DNA from: CAZDUS01 sp964535015
GTDB taxonomy: Bacteria; Verrucomicrobiota; Kiritimatiellia; CAIKKV01; CAITUY01
Direction of reading: 5' to 3'
DNA length: 64,000 bases
NCBI GenBank assembly: GCA_964535015.1
Contig: CAZHRU010000003.1
Span: forward strand, 1 to 64,000
In this document: positions 42,740 to 50,758 of the stretch, in pieces
Numbering within the stretch: the stretch's first letter is position 1
Layout: every line of letters begins with the position of its first letter
Notes under the pieces: generated by a model
The model's input: only the letters and a program-made list of their open reading frames with translations
The model's database searches: none
Told to the model about the DNA's origin: nothing
Made by a program: the position numbers and the translations under genes

Positions 42740-43393
42740 ATGAAGCCGCGTGACATTCCCTTTGTCCATCGGCGTTTGAAAGCGCATTTCGAATCCACAC
42801 GGAGTCCGGTGGCGGCCTTCATGGCAACGCGGACGAATGATCCCTACCGTGTCCTGGTGGCCACGATCCTCAGTTCACGGACCAAGGACCAGACGACAGA
42901 GGTTGTGTCGCAACGCCTGTTTGAGGCGGCGCCGAGGGCGGCGGCGCTTCGCGGAATACCCGTGGCGCGCTTGGAAACCCTGCTACGTCCTGTCGGGTTC
43001 TTCCGGACCAAAGCGCGCATGCTGAAGCAGTTGCCGGATGCGCTGGATGAACGGTTTGGCGGCCGTATTCCGGAGGCGGTGGAGGATCTGGTGCGTCTGC
43101 CGGGGGTGGGGCGTAAGACGGCCAACCTGGTGGTGTCGGAGGCGTTTGACCGGCCGGGCATTTGTGTGGATGTGCATGTACACCGGATCTGCAACCGGTT
43201 GGGGTTGATCAAGACCGGGACGCCTGAAGCGACGGAAATGACGTTGCGGCGGCTGTTGCCTGTCCGTTATTGGAAGACGTGGAACCGTTATCTGGTGGCG
43301 TTCGGACAAACCTTATGTACGCCGCGGAATCCCAAGTGTGCGGTTTGCCCGGTGCAAGCGCGGTGTGATACAGGGGCGGGGACGGTTCGGTAA
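42740..43393 (+). CDS. nth: Endonuclease III (DNA glycosylase/AP lyase)
   Basis: A 217-residue base-excision-repair enzyme. Helix-hairpin-helix LPGVGRKTAN with catalytic Lys126, catalytic Asp144 (VDVHVHRICNRLG), and a C-terminal 4Fe-4S site with Cys193, 200, 203 and 209 (C-x6-C-x2-C-x5-C). It removes oxidised pyrimidines. Length and all key residues fit E. coli Nth. ATG at 42740 lies two bases after the upstream stop. Confidence 0.96.
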   Translation: MKPRDIPFVHRRLKAHFESTRSPVAAFMATRTNDPYRVLVATILSSRTKDQTTEVVSQRLFEAAPRAAALRGIPVARLETLLRPVGFFRTKARMLKQLPDALDERFGGRIPEAVEDLVRLPGVGRKTANLVVSEAFDRPGICVDVHVHRICNRLGLIKTGTPEATEMTLRRLLPVRYWKTWNRYLVAFGQTLCTPRNPKCAVCPVQARCDTGAGTVR

Positions 43394-43423
43394 AGTATGG
43401 GTAATCCATGGAGGGTGGAGGTT

Positions 43424-43837
43424 ATGAAGAACATTTGCAATACGTTGGCGGTGCTGGCGGTGATGACCGTTCTGGTGATGTGTTTTGCCTGTGCTAAACG
43501 GGAACCGGTGAGTCATTTCGTTATTGTGCCGCGGAGCGGGCAGACTGAAATTGCCGCGGCGGATATTGAGAAATTGCGGGTAACATTGGACGCGGTCGGC
43601 GAACATTACAAGATGACGAAAAAGCAGTCCGGGCAGGCGGGGATCATCCGTTACTATGCACCCAACGACGACTACGAGATCGGGTTCTATGCCAAACGCG
43701 AGGCGTCGTACCTGAAGGTGTATGCGATTCCGATGACGCCGTCGGTTGCCGGTTCGAAGAACTTTGTGGCCTTCCGGCAGAACCTGGCGAATGTACTGTC
43801 GGGGGCGTTTCCGGGCCGGGTCTCCGTGGTGAAGTAG
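43424..43837 (+). CDS. Small exported protein, possible lipoprotein
   Basis: A 137-residue protein with a hydrophobic N-terminus (TLAVLAVMTVLVMCFAC) ending in a cysteine pair that could be a weak lipobox. The mature part (about 25-137) is a compact alpha/beta domain with no recognised motif. ATG at 43424 suits the signal; ATG at 43397 would add nine residues. Confidence 0.65.
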   Translation: MKNICNTLAVLAVMTVLVMCFACAKREPVSHFVIVPRSGQTEIAAADIEKLRVTLDAVGEHYKMTKKQSGQAGIIRYYAPNDDYEIGFYAKREASYLKVYAIPMTPSVAGSKNFVAFRQNLANVLSGAFPGRVSVVK

Positions 43838-43870
43838 CAGGCGAAGACGGTGGTGATGGGCAGGTCCGTT

Positions 43871-43912
43871 GCGGACGTTCAACGTTTGCCTCCACCGGGG
43901 CGAGCCCGGTGG
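43871..43912. repeat. Family D hairpin repeat
   Basis: GCGGACGTTCAACGTTTGCC leads to a perfect 8-bp stem CCACCGGG (43892-43899) / CCCGGTGG (43905-43912). The same arrangement lies at 52434-52470 and 52547-52588. It is in the spacer between two lipoprotein genes and may end or protect the upstream transcript. Confidence 0.7.
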
Positions 43913-44002
43913 CCGGCTGCCGTCATGTCGCCAAGACTCAGAGATGCGCCCCCGGGAATCATCCTGTTGACGGATGCCTGCAAATGTGCGTATTAATGAT
44001 CT

Positions 44003-46843
44003 ATGAAGCATGGCCTATTTGTCGCGGGTTGTTGTGCGCTAGTGATGGTCGCCCTACTGGCCGGGGGATGCGCCTCGACGGCGATCAAAGGGACTCCGTT
44101 CTACACAGCCGTGGATGAGAAGCCGGCGGGGCCGCCGGAGGATCGTATCTGGGCCTGGCCCTTGGTCTACTATCGCGATCCGGCGCTTTCGATCCTGTGG
44201 CCCATCTTCGAGAAGAACGACCAATGGCTTGCCGTAAGGCCGGTTTTCTCGATCTACGGGCTGGACCGTGGCAAGCATCAGTACAATGTGCTGTGGCCGA
44301 TCGCCCAGTGGGATTGGGAGACGGGCAACCATCGCGTCTTTCCCTATTTCTGGGGGGCTAATTACCGGGCGTTGTTCCCCTTGTATTGGCACTTCAATCA
44401 CCCGTTGAACGGGTACGGAACCGATACGCTTTTCCCGTTGTGGTATTACACCCGGAACGCGGGGCAGTACAGTTTCTGGGCGGTGGGTCCGGTGTTCCAC
44501 TCCAAGAATCGCGGGGGTGAAACCGGCTGGCACGTGTGGCCGGTGACGGGGCATTACGCGGGTTCGGATCACAGTTACCGGTTCTTTGCCTGGCCGCTGG
44601 CCCACCAGTGGCGCGGGCACGGGGACCGGGGTGCGGATACGATCATTCCGTTATTCTATCGTGGATGGGGCCCAGACAGCCGCACGTTTATCAGTCCGTT
44701 GTGGATGACGCGCTCCAATGAAGGGGAAACGTGGCGATGTCTGCCACCCCTGTTCTACGAGCAATCCGGCAAAGGGGCGTCGCGGTTCCTTTCCCTGCCC
44801 TGGTCCTATGGTGCCGAGCGGGACGGCAGTGCGTGGCATCTCGCTTTTCCTTTCTACTTCGATAAAGTTGCTTCCAATCGCGTCACCCGTCTGACGCCTT
44901 TGGGCGGGTCGAGGACGGTGGGTGAACGAACGGAGTGGGGTGTTGTGCCGGTGCTTTCGTGGGGGACAACGACACCCACGAGCCATTCCACCTGGGTCGC
45001 GGCGGGCCTGGCCCATCATTCGCAGGATGGCGCCAGTCGGTCACACCATGTATTGCCCCTGTACTACTCCAGCAGTGATTCGGATAGTTCCACCTTCATT
45101 TCCATTCCCTATAGTCAGCGGCGGACCGTTAGTGGCGCCCAATGGGATCTGGCGTTCCCATTGGTGTACCGGTACCGGTCGCCGGAGGCGAACCGGTGGA
45201 TAACTCCGTTGGCGGCGGGCGGCGGGACGACCGATGGGCGCGAACGCTGGCATGCCATTCTGCCCCTGTACTATAGTCAGCAAGACGGGCAGGGGAGTTC
45301 GCTGGTCACCCTGGCGGGGGGATATCACCGCGATCCATCCGGGACGCGGTGGAATGCGTGGCCGTTGCTGACCTGGCGGACGGAGGACAAGGAGGGTTCC
45401 GATTTCTGGGCACTGGCACCCCTGATTCATGCCCGGCACGAAGCGGGATATTCCACACACCATGTGTTACCCGTTTACTACTGGAACAGTCGTACGGACA
45501 GTCTTGTTTCCCTGCTGGCCGCGCGTTGGCAGACAGCGGCATCCAATACGGTGACGTTGGTCCCGCCGGCGTTGAGTTGGAAGGTGACGTCGACAAACCG
45601 GTCGGATCTCTGGTTGGCTGGCGGACTGGCCAGGGCCAGTTGGGGGGCGAAGCCGGGGCCCCATCATGTCGTTCCCTTGTATTACCGTGACCGGGAACGC
45701 GACACCTTCATTTCGCCGGTTTTTGCTCAATGGGAGGCCAGTGATGAGTCGCGGGTTACTGTGATTCCGCCCCTATTGGGTGCGGGAAGTTCATCACCGC
45801 AGAACAGGGATCTGTGGTTTCTGGCGGGATTGGGCAAGGCCAGTTGGGGTGAACATCCGGGGGCCCGCTATCTGGTTCCCCTTTTCTATGAGAACCCGCA
45901 GACGGGCTCGTTTATTTCGCCGTTCTTTACCCGGTCCACTGCCGGAACGCGCGACACCCGTTTCTACCCGCCGCTCCTGTCTCTTGACATCACCGACGGA
46001 TCGCAGCGCGACATCTGGGGGTTGGCCGGCCTCGCGCATTACTCCGGCGATTCAGTGACCCGCACCAGCAGTGGCTACCTTCTGCCGCTTTTCTATTATG
46101 ACTCCACCAACACGCTTCTCACTCCGCTCTTCGGACGTCATCGCCAAAATGAGAACGGGTTCTTCTATCCGCTCACGCCGCTGGCTGGTGTCCGCACGGG
46201 GCAACGGTCGGGGGGGTGGTTGTTTCCGCTTTTTTCGCACACGCGCCAGCGGGAAAGTGGTGACATCAACGGCATGGTTCTTTGGGGTCCGTACTGGCGT
46301 GATCATGTCCGCAAGGGGGCGTTTCTGTTTCCGTTCTTCTATCACCAACGTGATCTTGCGCCACTGAACAGCAAAGAGAGCGTCAATCGCAAGACGTATG
46401 TCTTTCCGACGTTCTGGAAGCGGACGTTGGCCTACACGGAGGTCGGGTCCAATTCAAGAAAGCGGATTCTGGATACGAAGAATATGTTTGTGCCGTTTTG
46501 GGCGCACACGGAGACAGGGGTTTTGGGGAAGGCGCCTGATGTGGCTGAGACGTCCGTCCTGCTGGGGGCCTGGAACAGCCGGAAAGAGAAAGTGGCGGCG
46601 CCGGGTTCAGATCAGACCGTTACGCAATGCCGGAAGCGGCTCCTGTGGTGGCTCTGGCGATATGACCGGAACGGCGCGGATATGGCGATGGATATATTTC
46701 CGGGGATCAGCATTGACCGGAAGGGCGACGGATTCAAGAAGACGGCCTTCTTCTACCGCCTCTACCGCAACGAGGTAACGCCCGACGGCAAGCGCAAGAT
46801 GGATATCCTGTTCATTCCGATCCTGCGCCCCCGCCAGGGGTAG
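44003..46843 (+). CDS. Large lipoprotein with repeated LPLYY/FISP aromatic units
   Basis: A 946-residue protein. The N-terminus (ALVMVALLAGGCAS) is a lipoprotein signal with Cys23 or so as the acylated residue. The body is rich in Trp, Tyr, Phe and Pro and repeats a pattern of roughly 45-90 residues: a strand of LPLYY or VPLFY type, then FISP, then a W-x-LAGLA strand. I counted about eleven such strands, the clearest at about residues 350-700. This suggests a solenoid, propeller or barrel-like surface protein. No enzyme motif was seen. Its start has no strong SD. The family is not one I recognise by name. Confidence 0.8.
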   Translation: MKHGLFVAGCCALVMVALLAGGCASTAIKGTPFYTAVDEKPAGPPEDRIWAWPLVYYRDPALSILWPIFEKNDQWLAVRPVFSIYGLDRGKHQYNVLWPIAQWDWETGNHRVFPYFWGANYRALFPLYWHFNHPLNGYGTDTLFPLWYYTRNAGQYSFWAVGPVFHSKNRGGETGWHVWPVTGHYAGSDHSYRFFAWPLAHQWRGHGDRGADTIIPLFYRGWGPDSRTFISPLWMTRSNEGETWRCLPPLFYEQSGKGASRFLSLPWSYGAERDGSAWHLAFPFYFDKVASNRVTRLTPLGGSRTVGERTEWGVVPVLSWGTTTPTSHSTWVAAGLAHHSQDGASRSHHVLPLYYSSSDSDSSTFISIPYSQRRTVSGAQWDLAFPLVYRYRSPEANRWITPLAAGGGTTDGRERWHAILPLYYSQQDGQGSSLVTLAGGYHRDPSGTRWNAWPLLTWRTEDKEGSDFWALAPLIHARHEAGYSTHHVLPVYYWNSRTDSLVSLLAARWQTAASNTVTLVPPALSWKVTSTNRSDLWLAGGLARASWGAKPGPHHVVPLYYRDRERDTFISPVFAQWEASDESRVTVIPPLLGAGSSSPQNRDLWFLAGLGKASWGEHPGARYLVPLFYENPQTGSFISPFFTRSTAGTRDTRFYPPLLSLDITDGSQRDIWGLAGLAHYSGDSVTRTSSGYLLPLFYYDSTNTLLTPLFGRHRQNENGFFYPLTPLAGVRTGQRSGGWLFPLFSHTRQRESGDINGMVLWGPYWRDHVRKGAFLFPFFYHQRDLAPLNSKESVNRKTYVFPTFWKRTLAYTEVGSNSRKRILDTKNMFVPFWAHTETGVLGKAPDVAETSVLLGAWNSRKEKVAAPGSDQTVTQCRKRLLWWLWRYDRNGADMAMDIFPGISIDRKGDGFKKTAFFYRLYRNEVTPDGKRKMDILFIPILRPRQG

Positions 46844-46864
46844 CGGTCTGATGCAGGCCACAGG

Positions 46865-46975
46865 CGGCATTCGAAAGAATGCCGCTACCGACCTTGACGT
46901 AACGGAATCCTTTCGGATTCCGCCTGCAGTTTGGTTTCCCCCAGGGACAGTTTCCCCCAGGGATAGTCCCTGTTG
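46865..46975. repeat. Family A palindrome pair with a CCCAGGGA repeat
   Basis: CGGCATTCGAAAGAATGCCG (46865-46884) and CGGAATCCTTTCGGATTCCG (46903-46922), then a doubled TTTCCCCCAGGGA and TAGTCCCTGTTGAAC (46934-46975). The same order occurs with changes at 49297-49460. It fills the spacer between convergent genes. Confidence 0.75.
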
Positions 46976-47028
46976 AACTGAATTGGCAAACCGGGCCAAA
47001 CTACAGGGTTCGCCCTCAGGCGAGCCGA

Positions 47029-48111
47029 TCACAAGCGGTTGAGGATGGTGCTGCCGCGTTCGAAGAACCACTGGAGTGTATCGTGTTCGACCTCGGGCGG
47101 GATCGAGTGGTCGGAAGCGACGATCACGCCGCTTCCCCCCTTCAACACGGGAATGATTTTCCGGTTGAGTTCCTCGTCAATCAGTGCTCGATCGTTGCTC
47201 GCGAGAATCCGGATGTCAATGTTGCCGCAGAAGGTGATGCGGTCCCCGTACTGTTTTGCCAGTCGCGGCATATCCATACCCGCCTTGACCTCCATGGCCT
47301 GCAGGCAGTCCATGCCTGCAGAGATCAGGCCGGGCACCAGGGGTTCGACGAACCCGCAGGAATGAACGACGACCTTCAATCCCTTGGAGTGTGCGTAGTC
47401 GAAGAGAAGTTTGTGGCCGGGCATGACCAGTTCCTCGTACATCGCGGGCGACATGAAGGGTTTCTCCTTGAACCCCATGTCCTCGAAGAACCAGATGAAA
47501 TCGGGAGTTCCTTCTTCGGCGAAGAGGACCTCCAGATGCATGATGGTCATGCGGGCATAGGTCATGACCATGTCCAGGACCCAGTCGGGGTCCAGGCCCA
47601 TGCCCATGAGCATGTACTCATGACCGCAGACCGGGTGCATTTGCTCGAAGGGCGCCACACCGTGCCAGCAGAATGCGCGGCCTTCTGCCGCGGCCAAGGC
47701 CTTTTGGTTCCGGTACCCTTCAAAGGGGATGCGGCGGCGATCCACCTTCAGGAGGTGCGGTTTGATCATGGATTCCCAGGGGCCCCGTTCCTGGACGGCG
47801 AAGTCCACATGTTCCGGTGTTCCGGAGCGTGCCTTCCACCAGCGCAAGGTGGCGCCGTTGCCGTTAAGCACCAGTTTGGTTTCGGCGGTTTCCTCCAGAA
47901 GTTTGTCAGTGAAGTCCAGGTCGGCAGTGCTGTTCAGCCAGCCGCCGGAACGCCAACTCATGTTGAAATGGGTGACGGCATCTTCGTTGGTCCGTAGTTT
48001 GCCTTGGGCCGCGTACTTCACCCGGGTCTCTCCCCACAATGAATCCCCGTAGGGCAACGCATCCACGGGTTTGCGGTTCAACGTATTCAACAAGCGCGTT
48101 TTGTGTGTCAT
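47029..48111 (-). CDS. URO-D-fold protein (MtaA/corrinoid methyltransferase-like)
   Basis: A 360-residue protein of the URO-D superfamily. It carries HSCGFVEP (a typical metal-binding HxCG of methylcobamide:CoM methyltransferase-like members), FCGNIDIRIL and SDHSIPPEV. The N-terminus (RLLNTLNRKPVDALPYGD) is typical of the family. Reaction unknown; probably methyl transfer to or from a corrinoid or another carrier. It differs clearly from the other URO-D-like protein at 32075. Start ATG at 48111 follows a weak SD. Confidence 0.8.
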   Translation of the reverse strand: MTHKTRLLNTLNRKPVDALPYGDSLWGETRVKYAAQGKLRTNEDAVTHFNMSWRSGGWLNSTADLDFTDKLLEETAETKLVLNGNGATLRWWKARSGTPEHVDFAVQERGPWESMIKPHLLKVDRRRIPFEGYRNQKALAAAEGRAFCWHGVAPFEQMHPVCGHEYMLMGMGLDPDWVLDMVMTYARMTIMHLEVLFAEEGTPDFIWFFEDMGFKEKPFMSPAMYEELVMPGHKLLFDYAHSKGLKVVVHSCGFVEPLVPGLISAGMDCLQAMEVKAGMDMPRLAKQYGDRITFCGNIDIRILASNDRALIDEELNRKIIPVLKGGSGVIVASDHSIPPEVEHDTLQWFFERGSTILNRL

Positions 48112-48452
48112 GGGTATTTTCCTGCTGATGACAATTTCGACAGGGGGTAAATGGTGCAAGTTGCCGGCATCATTTGCAAGTCCTGACATCATTCCCGGAG
48201 CATGTTTGGGTTTTGGCATCCACAGTGTTTGGCGTCACGCCGTGACGTCCTACAGAATCCAGAATGTGTAGGACCGCACGGTGTGCGGTCGCAATCCAGA
48301 AGGGGTGGGGCCGCACGGTGTGCGGTCGGAGTTTGCGTATGGCCGCGCTGAGACGTGGAGAGGCGCGTGGGGGATTCGTGAAAAGTCGTGACTAATCCTG
48401 CGGAAACCGTTAAACAACCCGCGCTACACATCATGGAAAGGGTAGAATTCAC
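48112..48452. repeat. Intergenic palindromes and family C repeats
   Basis: This 341-base divergent spacer holds three hairpins: GGCGTCACG/CGTGACGTCC (48231-48250), GACCGCAC-GGT-GTGCGGTC (48272-48290) and a near-copy at 48310-48327, with family C units ACAGAATCCAGAAT at 48252-48266 and AATCCAGA at 48293. No gene is supported. A promoter for each divergent gene must be here, but none stood out. Confidence 0.65.
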
Positions 48453-49259
48453 ATGCTGACGTTGCTTATATCGTTGTTGGCGATGGTGGGGGTATGGGTT
48501 GGGTTGCGGCATGGGGTCGCGATGGTGAATGGGTGGAGTATTGTGGTGGCGGTTACCGTGGGGGTGGGGATCTACATCGGGACCATGTTGTTGCTTCGGC
48601 GCAAAGTCGGGGCCCTGATGACAGCCGTGCAGAACCGCATCACCAGCCGGAATGCCATCCTCATGCGGAAGTACCAGCAACTGGGCAGTCGGGGCGGGGA
48701 CCCCAAGCGGCTGATGGACCAGGCGCGCCGGGAGCAGGAATCCATTTTGGCCGAGGCCCTGGAGGCGACCCGCCAGTTGGATCCCTACTGCAAATGGAGC
48801 CCGTTGCTTGACCGGCAGATCAATTCCATCCGCGTCCAGTTCCTGTTCCAGTTGAAGAAGTACGACGAGGTTGACCGGCTTCTACCGAAGGCCCTGCTGA
48901 CCGAGCCCGTTCTGGTATGCATGAAGATGTGCCGACAATACCAGCGCGGCGCCGAGGCCGACCTCGAGAAGACGTACAACAAGTATCGAAAGAAATTCAA
49001 ACTGGATGCCGCCATCATCTATGCGACGTATGCGTGGATGTTGCTCAGGAAGAAGCAAGGCGACAAGGCCCGGCAAGTCCTGCTGGATGGCAAGACGGCG
49101 ACGGAGAACGACATTCTGGAGAAGAACTGGGAACACTTGTCCAACGACAGGCCGAGTCATTTCTCCAATGCCGGGTTTGGCGAGTCCTGGTATGCCCTGT
49201 ATCTGGAAGAGCCCAAGCAACCCAAGCCGAGGGTGGAGCGGCGTATCCGGAGGTGGTAG
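48453..49259 (+). CDS. Membrane-anchored protein with TPR-like helices
   Basis: A 268-residue protein. Two hydrophobic helices lie at about 3-23 and 27-48, followed by a cytoplasmic or periplasmic alpha-helical region (about 50-255) with repeated leucines and alanines that suggests TPR-like pairs (ATYAWMLLRKKQGDKARQVL). SD GGAAAGGG precedes the ATG. It faces the URO-D-like gene divergently. Function not recognised. Confidence 0.75.
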   Translation: MLTLLISLLAMVGVWVGLRHGVAMVNGWSIVVAVTVGVGIYIGTMLLLRRKVGALMTAVQNRITSRNAILMRKYQQLGSRGGDPKRLMDQARREQESILAEALEATRQLDPYCKWSPLLDRQINSIRVQFLFQLKKYDEVDRLLPKALLTEPVLVCMKMCRQYQRGAEADLEKTYNKYRKKFKLDAAIIYATYAWMLLRKKQGDKARQVLLDGKTATENDILEKNWEHLSNDRPSHFSNAGFGESWYALYLEEPKQPKPRVERRIRRW

Positions 49260-49296
49260 GGGGGGGGCTGTTCCCTGGGTGAAAGGTCCATCAGGA

Positions 49297-49460
49297 TTTT
49301 TCTCCGGGGACAGACCCTGTTGAACCCGCTGTTCGCGGCGTCGCAGGAGCTCCGCCCTCCAGAAGGCGTGTTTGGATTTCTCCCGGGGGCACGGCACTGG
49401 TGCGGCATTCGAAAGAATGCCGCTACCGAACCTGACATAGCGGAATCTGAAAGGATTCCG
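49297..49460. repeat. Mosaic of repeat families A and F
   Basis: A TCTCCGGGGACAGACCCTGT unit (about 49297-49316) resembles ones at 46940-46975 and 52386-52412. After a gap come CGGCATTCGAAAGAATGCCG (49403-49422) and CGGAATCTGAAAGGATTCCG (49441-49460). They lie in the spacer between convergent genes. Confidence 0.7.
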
Positions 49461-49495
49461 CTACCGATTGTGCTTTATTACGGGTTCCCCGGGTA

Positions 49496-50284
49496 TTACG
49501 GGAAGTTGATATCCAACTGGGTCGTGAACATGTTGGAACCCGCGAGACTGGGTTCTTCCCACATGTCGTACCCGAAGATCACGGAGACGTTCTTGGAGAA
49601 GGCCCAGGCCGCGCCGAAACTCAGGCCGCTCAGGGCGTTGTTCCCGCCCTGATAATCCACGGCGACCCACAGTTTGTCCGAGATCTCGCTCACGGTGCGG
49701 TCCCACGACAGAAGGATGCCGTCGGCGGCTTCGTTGCCGTTCTTATCCAGCAACACATCGCCGTTCCCGCTGTAGTAGCCGGCCGAAAAGCGGCCGAGGG
49801 ACGGAATGGCACCGAAGGCCGGCATTGTCTTGGCCGCGAGACCATAGACGATGTTCTGGTCAGTTCGCGTGGGGCTGTTCTCCTTCGAATGGGTGCCGAA
49901 GTTGAACCCGCCTACCGCGAGGGCCGGTGAGTAGGGGCACAAGGCATCCTCGGCCACGCCCACCTTGGCGTTGAAATAGAACGGGTGGTCGTCATAGGCC
50001 GTTCCATTCACCAGATAGTCGGCGCCGACTTCCGCCTTGATGGTTTCGAACGGAAGGACGCCGACGGTGATGCCGACATCATAGACGTTGGGGTCCCGCT
50101 CGCCCGCGGTGAACCGTCCGTTGTCCGAGGACCGGACGTAGTTGTCCAATCCGAGATGCCAGACGTTAAACGGTTGAATGTCCGTGGAGGGAATCCAGAT
50201 CTGGGTTGAAGGGGTTGCCATGCCCAGATTGGCCGAGCCTGAACACAGTACGCCTGCGATGAGTCCTGCGATTGTCTTTTTCAT
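49496..50284 (-). CDS. Exported beta-rich protein, probable outer-membrane barrel, linked to amt-PII
   Basis: A 262-residue protein with a signal peptide (cleavage near LGMATP) followed by alternating beta-strands ending FTTQLDINFP, with a C-terminal aromatic-proline rather than the usual phenylalanine. Strands such as VGITVGVLPFETIKAEVGAD suggest a small outer-membrane barrel. Being third in an operon with Amt and PII, it may assist ammonium or a nitrogen-compound entry. This is inference from position. Start ATG at 50284. Confidence 0.75.
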   Translation of the reverse strand: MKKTIAGLIAGVLCSGSANLGMATPSTQIWIPSTDIQPFNVWHLGLDNYVRSSDNGRFTAGERDPNVYDVGITVGVLPFETIKAEVGADYLVNGTAYDDHPFYFNAKVGVAEDALCPYSPALAVGGFNFGTHSKENSPTRTDQNIVYGLAAKTMPAFGAIPSLGRFSAGYYSGNGDVLLDKNGNEAADGILLSWDRTVSEISDKLWVAVDYQGGNNALSGLSFGAAWAFSKNVSVIFGYDMWEEPSLAGSNMFTTQLDINFP

Positions 50285-50373
50285 AGTACACTTACCTTTC
50301 TTTTGTTTGTTTTGTCTGGTTATGAGTTGCGGGATGGCGCACCACCCGGGGCGCCATCCCATCCGGGGAATGA

Positions 50374-50715
50374 TTATCCGATGGCGGGACCTCCTGTTTC
50401 TCCGGTCCGGATGCGGATGCATTCGGCAAGGTCCAGGACGAAGATCTTTCCGTCCCCGACTTTCCCTGTTCGGGCCGCTCCGGTGATGGCCTCGATTGTC
50501 GGCTTCACGAAGTCGTCGTTCACCGCGATCTCCAGTTTCACTTTCTTCAGCAAGGTCCCGGCCTCCTTATGACTACGGTAGACTTGGGCGATACCGCCCT
50601 GCCGGCCGCGTCCCATGACGCTGGTCACGGTGACCAGATGGATCTGGTTGGCGGTCAACTGTTCCAGGACTTCTTCCATCCGGTCCGGTTGAATAATGGC
50701 TACGATGTATTTCAT
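50374..50715 (-). CDS. PII signal-transduction protein lacking the uridylylation tyrosine
   Basis: A 113-residue PII protein (GlnB/GlnK family), a trimeric sensor of 2-oxoglutarate and ATP/ADP. It keeps the VMGRGRQGG T-loop start and VKLEIAV, and the C-terminal DGKIFVLDLAECIRIRTGE. The T-loop position 51, normally the uridylylated Tyr, is Glu51 (YRSHKEAG; Tyr46 remains). Uridylylation at 51 is therefore not possible, and control is probably by effector binding alone. It lies 43 bases after amt, its likely target. ATG at 50715. Confidence 0.94.
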   Translation of the reverse strand: MKYIVAIIQPDRMEEVLEQLTANQIHLVTVTSVMGRGRQGGIAQVYRSHKEAGTLLKKVKLEIAVNDDFVKPTIEAITGAARTGKVGDGKIFVLDLAECIRIRTGETGGPAIG

Positions 50716-50758
50716 GTTATTTTGTTCCTTCCGTTCTTTGTTGTATTCATTAGGGGAC

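Noticed and set aside
49320..49652. Open frame across the repeat-rich spacer
   Set aside because: It is made largely of the family A palindromes and then antisense of the barrel gene.
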